This document shows positions 61,761 through 64,000 of a DNA stretch of 64,000 bases, piece by piece (position 1 is the first letter of the stretch; each line of letters opens with the position of its first letter). The notes under the pieces are model-generated. The model was not told the origin of the DNA, did no database searches, and was given only the letters and a program-made list of their open reading frames with translations. Source of the stretch: M3007 sp041736625 (GTDB taxonomy: Bacteria > Bacteroidota > Bacteroidia > Chitinophagales > Saprospiraceae); contig JBGSTG010000087.1 in assembly GCA_041736625.1 (NCBI GenBank), positions 62,001-126,000 of the forward strand. Reading direction: 5' to 3'. A program made the translations under genes and the position numbers.

Positions 61761-61973
61761 GGCGAGAGGTTTATGAAAATTAATTTCAATTTGTAAAAAA
61801 AACATATGGCTTCCTGATGTCGGAAGCACATACGCAAAGGTATCCACGCAGACCGCGCAGGCCACACAAGCTATGTTAACTAATCGTTAAATTAAAATAT
61901 TTAATTCATTTATAACAATGACTTTACAAAAATTAATATGATTATTTAGCGATTTTCAGGAACTAAAAAAATC

Positions 61974-63125
61974 CTACAATCGAACCCAACGACCTTCCAC
62001 CACCTTTCCCATGGCAGCCACCCGCACCGCATACATGCCCGCAGGTAAATCCCCCACTCCCAACGCCATCCGCCCCTCCATCTCCCCCGACCGCAACACC
62101 CGTCCCCCGGCGTCCACCAGCATCCACTGCACCGGCGCTTCGCCCGTATCCCCGGCCCAGGCCACCGTCAGCCGGTCTGTCGCGGGGTTGGGGTACAGGA
62201 GCAGGTCTGCTGCGGCGGCATCCCGCGCAACCGCGACTACCCTGCTGAAGGTATACCGTCCGTCCACATCCACCTGCCGCAAGCGGTAGTAGCCCGTACC
62301 CGGCAGCGGCGCCGGGTCGGTGAACCCATACGTCTGCACCACGGCGCTGTTGCCCGCGCCCGGCACGCGCCCGATGGCTTCGTACCGCGCCCCGTCGACG
62401 CTGCGCTCCACCTCGAAATACGCGCTGTTGGTTTCGGAGGCCGTTGCCCACGCGAGCGCCACCGCGTTGCCTTCGGCGCGCGCCTCGAAGCGGAGCCATT
62501 CGACCGGCAGGGCGGAAGGGCCGCTGATTTGCACGTTGTCGAAGCGCCAGGTGCCAGCAGGGCCGGTAGCGTCGAAGCCATAGATGCGGAAGCACACTTC
62601 GGTTACCACTGGCGAGGCAGGTATGTTGAACGAATAGGGCCCTTGAGAGCGCCACAAATCAGGGTCGGGCATCGATCCGACCCCTAAAGAGGTAAAGGAT
62701 GCAAAGTCGTTGGTCGACGCCCGCACCTCAAATTCGCGGGGTCCTGTACTCGACCGCCGCTCATCGAACTGAATACCGACCGCCTCGCCGGGCGTAAACA
62801 CCGTACCCGGGTCGGTGTCCACGCAGAACTGGAGGTAATCGTTCAGGTTCGGGCTGCCGCCGGTTGACCACCCATTGCCCGAATACGCTTTACCCATAGT
62901 AGGGTTTCCCTGCGGGTAGCGCCCCGGCGGGTCCGGATTCGGCACACCTACACTCGACCCAAAAATAGCATCCTGCCCGTTCAGGTTGGGCGCTCCGCTG
63001 CCGGTGATGCTGGTCACGGCCGGAGAGGACAAGTCAAAGTCCCAGGTGGCCAAAAATCCCTGTTGGGCGCACAAATCCGTAATCAGCCCCGGGAGGAGCA
63101 GGAGTATTATCCAAAATCGGTTCAT
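61974..63125 (-). CDS. T9SS type A sorting domain-containing secreted protein
   Basis: The 383-residue product has a signal peptide (residues 1-20, ending LCAQ), an N-terminal beta-sandwich-like domain (about 21-205) with ATWDFDLSSP and VCFRIYGFDATGPAGTWRFD in two parts, and the same C-terminal layout as the gene on its left: LPVEWLRFEARAEGN, YFEVERSVDGARYEAIGRVPG, YYRLRQVDVDG and the sorting tail YPNPATDRLTV with LPAGMYAVRV. The two are diverged tandem paralogues with unrelated or strongly diverged N-terminal parts. Likely exported to the cell surface. Confidence 0.88.
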   Translation of the reverse strand: MNRFWIILLLLPGLITDLCAQQGFLATWDFDLSSPAVTSITGSGAPNLNGQDAIFGSSVGVPNPDPPGRYPQGNPTMGKAYSGNGWSTGGSPNLNDYLQFCVDTDPGTVFTPGEAVGIQFDERRSSTGPREFEVRASTNDFASFTSLGVGSMPDPDLWRSQGPYSFNIPASPVVTEVCFRIYGFDATGPAGTWRFDNVQISGPSALPVEWLRFEARAEGNAVALAWATASETNSAYFEVERSVDGARYEAIGRVPGAGNSAVVQTYGFTDPAPLPGTGYYRLRQVDVDGRYTFSRVVAVARDAAAADLLLYPNPATDRLTVAWAGDTGEAPVQWMLVDAGGRVLRSGEMEGRMALGVGDLPAGMYAVRVAAMGKVVEGRWVRL

Positions 63126-63207
63126 GTGAATGGTTTTACCGGGGGCAAAGGTAGGCGGGGGGCGGGGGGTGGGGGGTTAAGTTTGGATTAAGTTGAGGGA
63201 GGAATTT

Positions 63208-63307
63208 AAATAAACCGCAGAGGACACAGAGGTTTCACAGAGGGGCGCGAAGGTTGAATCCCCTCTGCGCCCCTCTGTGAAACCTCTGTGTCCTCTGCGG
63301 TTTATTT
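63208..63307. repeat. 41-bp perfect inverted repeat (hairpin-forming)
   Basis: Arm 63208-63248 begins AAATAAACCGCAGAGGACAC; arm 63267-63307 is its exact complement, across an 18-base loop. Two partial copies of the arm end (CTGCGGTTTATTTAA) follow at about 63321-63335 and 63346-63360. It lies downstream of the tiny membrane-protein gene. Confidence 0.95.
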
Positions 63308-63356
63308 ACCCCCCCTCGCTCTGCGGTTTATTTAAACCTCCCCCGCTGCGGTTTAT

Positions 63357-63458
63357 TTAAGCCCCCGTCACCAAAACCCAAACCAGAAAAGCCACCCCCA
63401 GGGCAGCCAGCAAAATCAAAATCCAGGGAAATGGTTTGCGCTCCGGGCGTCTAAGCAT
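63357..63458 (-). CDS. Tiny single-span membrane protein (33 aa)
   Basis: An ATG-started frame encodes MLRRPERKPFPWILILLAAL and so on: a basic N-terminus, then one hydrophobic helix of about 20 residues (WILILLAALGVAFLVWVLV) and a short end. The positive-inside rule places the N-terminus in the cytoplasm. It is too short for most gene finders. The stop overlaps the last partial copy of the 63208 repeat. No family is recognised; reality depends on whether the frame is conserved in relatives. Confidence 0.4.
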   Translation of the reverse strand: MLRRPERKPFPWILILLAALGVAFLVWVLVTGA

Positions 63459-63498
63459 ATCAAAACGGGATCGCGGGAAAAAAGCAACCGCAGTATAC

Positions 63499-63603
63499 CT
63501 AACCCTTCAGCTTCTCCGAGAAAAACTCGTTCCGTCCGGCGAAGGTGCGGCGTCCAACATAAATCACGGCGAGGATTAGCGTATACGTGAGTGTTGCGGT
63601 CAT
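63499..63603 (-). CDS. Tiny membrane-anchored protein (34 aa)
   Basis: An ATG-started frame encodes a hydrophobic N-terminal helix (TATLTYTLILAVIYVG) followed by a basic and polar tail (RRTFAGRNEFFSEKLKG). It lies 40 bases upstream of the other tiny membrane-protein frame on the same strand, so the two may form a small operon. No family is recognised. Confidence 0.4.
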   Translation of the reverse strand: MTATLTYTLILAVIYVGRRTFAGRNEFFSEKLKG

Positions 63604-63922
63604 AAGGTTTGCTTTAAAAACGGTTTGCAGGCAGGACGAAATGCGGATTATCAATGGAAGACACCAATGAAACGTCCGGGGGTTGGGTAACGCTGCCTGG
63701 GCCCGGCAATTTTTTTACGCCTGTTTTTCATCGCTGCGTTTTTTTCACAGCGGGCAAGAAGGCGTTTTCCTACAGGAAAAACCGGCGATCAATCAGGCTG
63801 GCAAGGTCGCACACAAATTTTTAAAGAAAATTTCCTGTACGTTATCTTATTGTTAAAAGTAAGCTACTTTTGGAATTCGGAATTCCGTATTCCGCATTCC
63901 GCATTCGAAAACTCTTTTACCT
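63604..63922. other. Spacer and leader region before the EF-G gene
   Basis: The 319-bp stretch holds a -7 element (63865-63872) and a GAATGCGGAAT-type repeat in inverted form (63873-63907), placed between promoter and start codon. No other gene is seen. Confidence 0.5.
63865..63872 (+). promoter_or_regulatory. -7 element of the EF-G promoter
   Basis: TACTTTTG matches TAnnTTTG. The leader would be about 45 bases and would contain the ATTCCGCATTCCG repeat. Confidence 0.5.
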
Positions 63923-64000
63923 ATGGCAACCTTTGATACGCGCGACATCCGGAACGTGGTCCTCGTAGGCCACGCCGGATGTGGTAAAACCACGCTGGCC
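63923..64000 (+). CDS. Elongation factor G (partial, 5' end)
   Basis: The 26 visible residues, MATFDTRDIRNVVLVGHAGC followed by GKTTLA, match the start of EF-G-type GTPases of Bacteroidota, including the P-loop GHAGCGKT. The gene runs off the window edge. EF-G moves tRNA and mRNA through the ribosome; Bacteroidota often carry a second, EF-G-like copy, and the short N-terminus with AGCGKT suits that copy, but the fragment cannot decide. Confidence 0.8.
   Translation, partial: MATFDTRDIRNVVLVGHAGCGKTTLA

Overview
The window looks like chromosomal DNA from a GC-rich member of the Bacteroidota, probably of the Saprospiria (Lewinella/Haliscomenobacter-like). The evidence is a GldG-type gliding protein, several proteins with type IX secretion (T9SS) sorting domains, a 2705-residue SprB-repeat adhesin, a SusC-free but imelysin/DUF4856-containing locus, and promoters that match the Bacteroidota pattern (TTG or TTTG, 19-21 bases, TAnnTTTG) rather than the E. 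coli -35/-10 pattern. The placement is an inference from gene content; no ribosomal RNA is present to settle it.

Layout. 1-1099: no protein gene; three copies of a putative small RNA unit on the minus strand. 1100-10588: MORN-caspase protein, gldG with a translationally coupled ABM-domain protein, a DUF4105 protein, a YdeI/DUF1905 protein, a Ppx/GppA phosphatase, a small beta-barrel, a small conserved protein overlapping an MBL-fold hydrolase, and an acyltransferase. 10662-16103: a 1813-residue eight-unit DUF4397 surface protein with a T9SS tail. 16389-25411: a decayed Phd/PIN toxin-antitoxin pair, leuS, a 7-bp tandem repeat, an ECF sigma/anti-sigma pair, a class V aminotransferase, a flavin reductase, a sodium/solute symporter and tRNA-Cys. 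25415-29032: an HTTM, imelysin and DUF4856 cluster on the minus strand. 29218-38069: a second YdeI protein and the giant adhesin. 38072-42397: a LuxR-type response regulator and a large hybrid-like propeller histidine kinase, preceded by a small unknown protein; a promoter/operator-like element is repeated in front of the operon and in front of a candidate small RNA downstream of it. 42428-46735: PagL-like lipid A deacylase and an RND pump, divergent around a 28-bp perfect palindrome. 46742-53959: thioredoxin lipoprotein, galE, a MNT/HEPN relic, an M23 peptidase, a frameshifted Rpn nuclease, a 0.6-kb palindrome-rich spacer and a GT2 glycosyltransferase. 53962-57840: cmk, an esterase, a YitT protein and purD in one likely operon. 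57853-63125: ybeY, an RsbW-like ATPase, a CapA-like protein, a cold-shock protein and two neighbouring T9SS proteins. 63126-64000: long inverted repeat, two tiny membrane proteins and the start of an EF-G gene.

How parts work together. Much of the region concerns the cell surface: gliding/adhesion (GldG, SprB-repeat adhesin), T9SS-exported proteins (four with recognisable sorting tails), outer-membrane modification and efflux (PagL, RND) and envelope enzymes. The rest is ordinary housekeeping (leuS, tRNA-Cys, cmk, purD, ybeY, galE, EF-G). The spacers are unusually rich in palindromes and short repeats, and two toxin-antitoxin systems have decayed in place.

The most interesting signals are (i) three tandem small-RNA units whose terminator stems differ by compensating base changes, (ii) an identical-architecture promoter element in front of a two-component operon and a terminator-bounded non-coding transcript beside it, (iii) the 28-bp palindrome between pagL and an orphan RND gene, and (iv) toxin relics that keep only diagnostic fragments.
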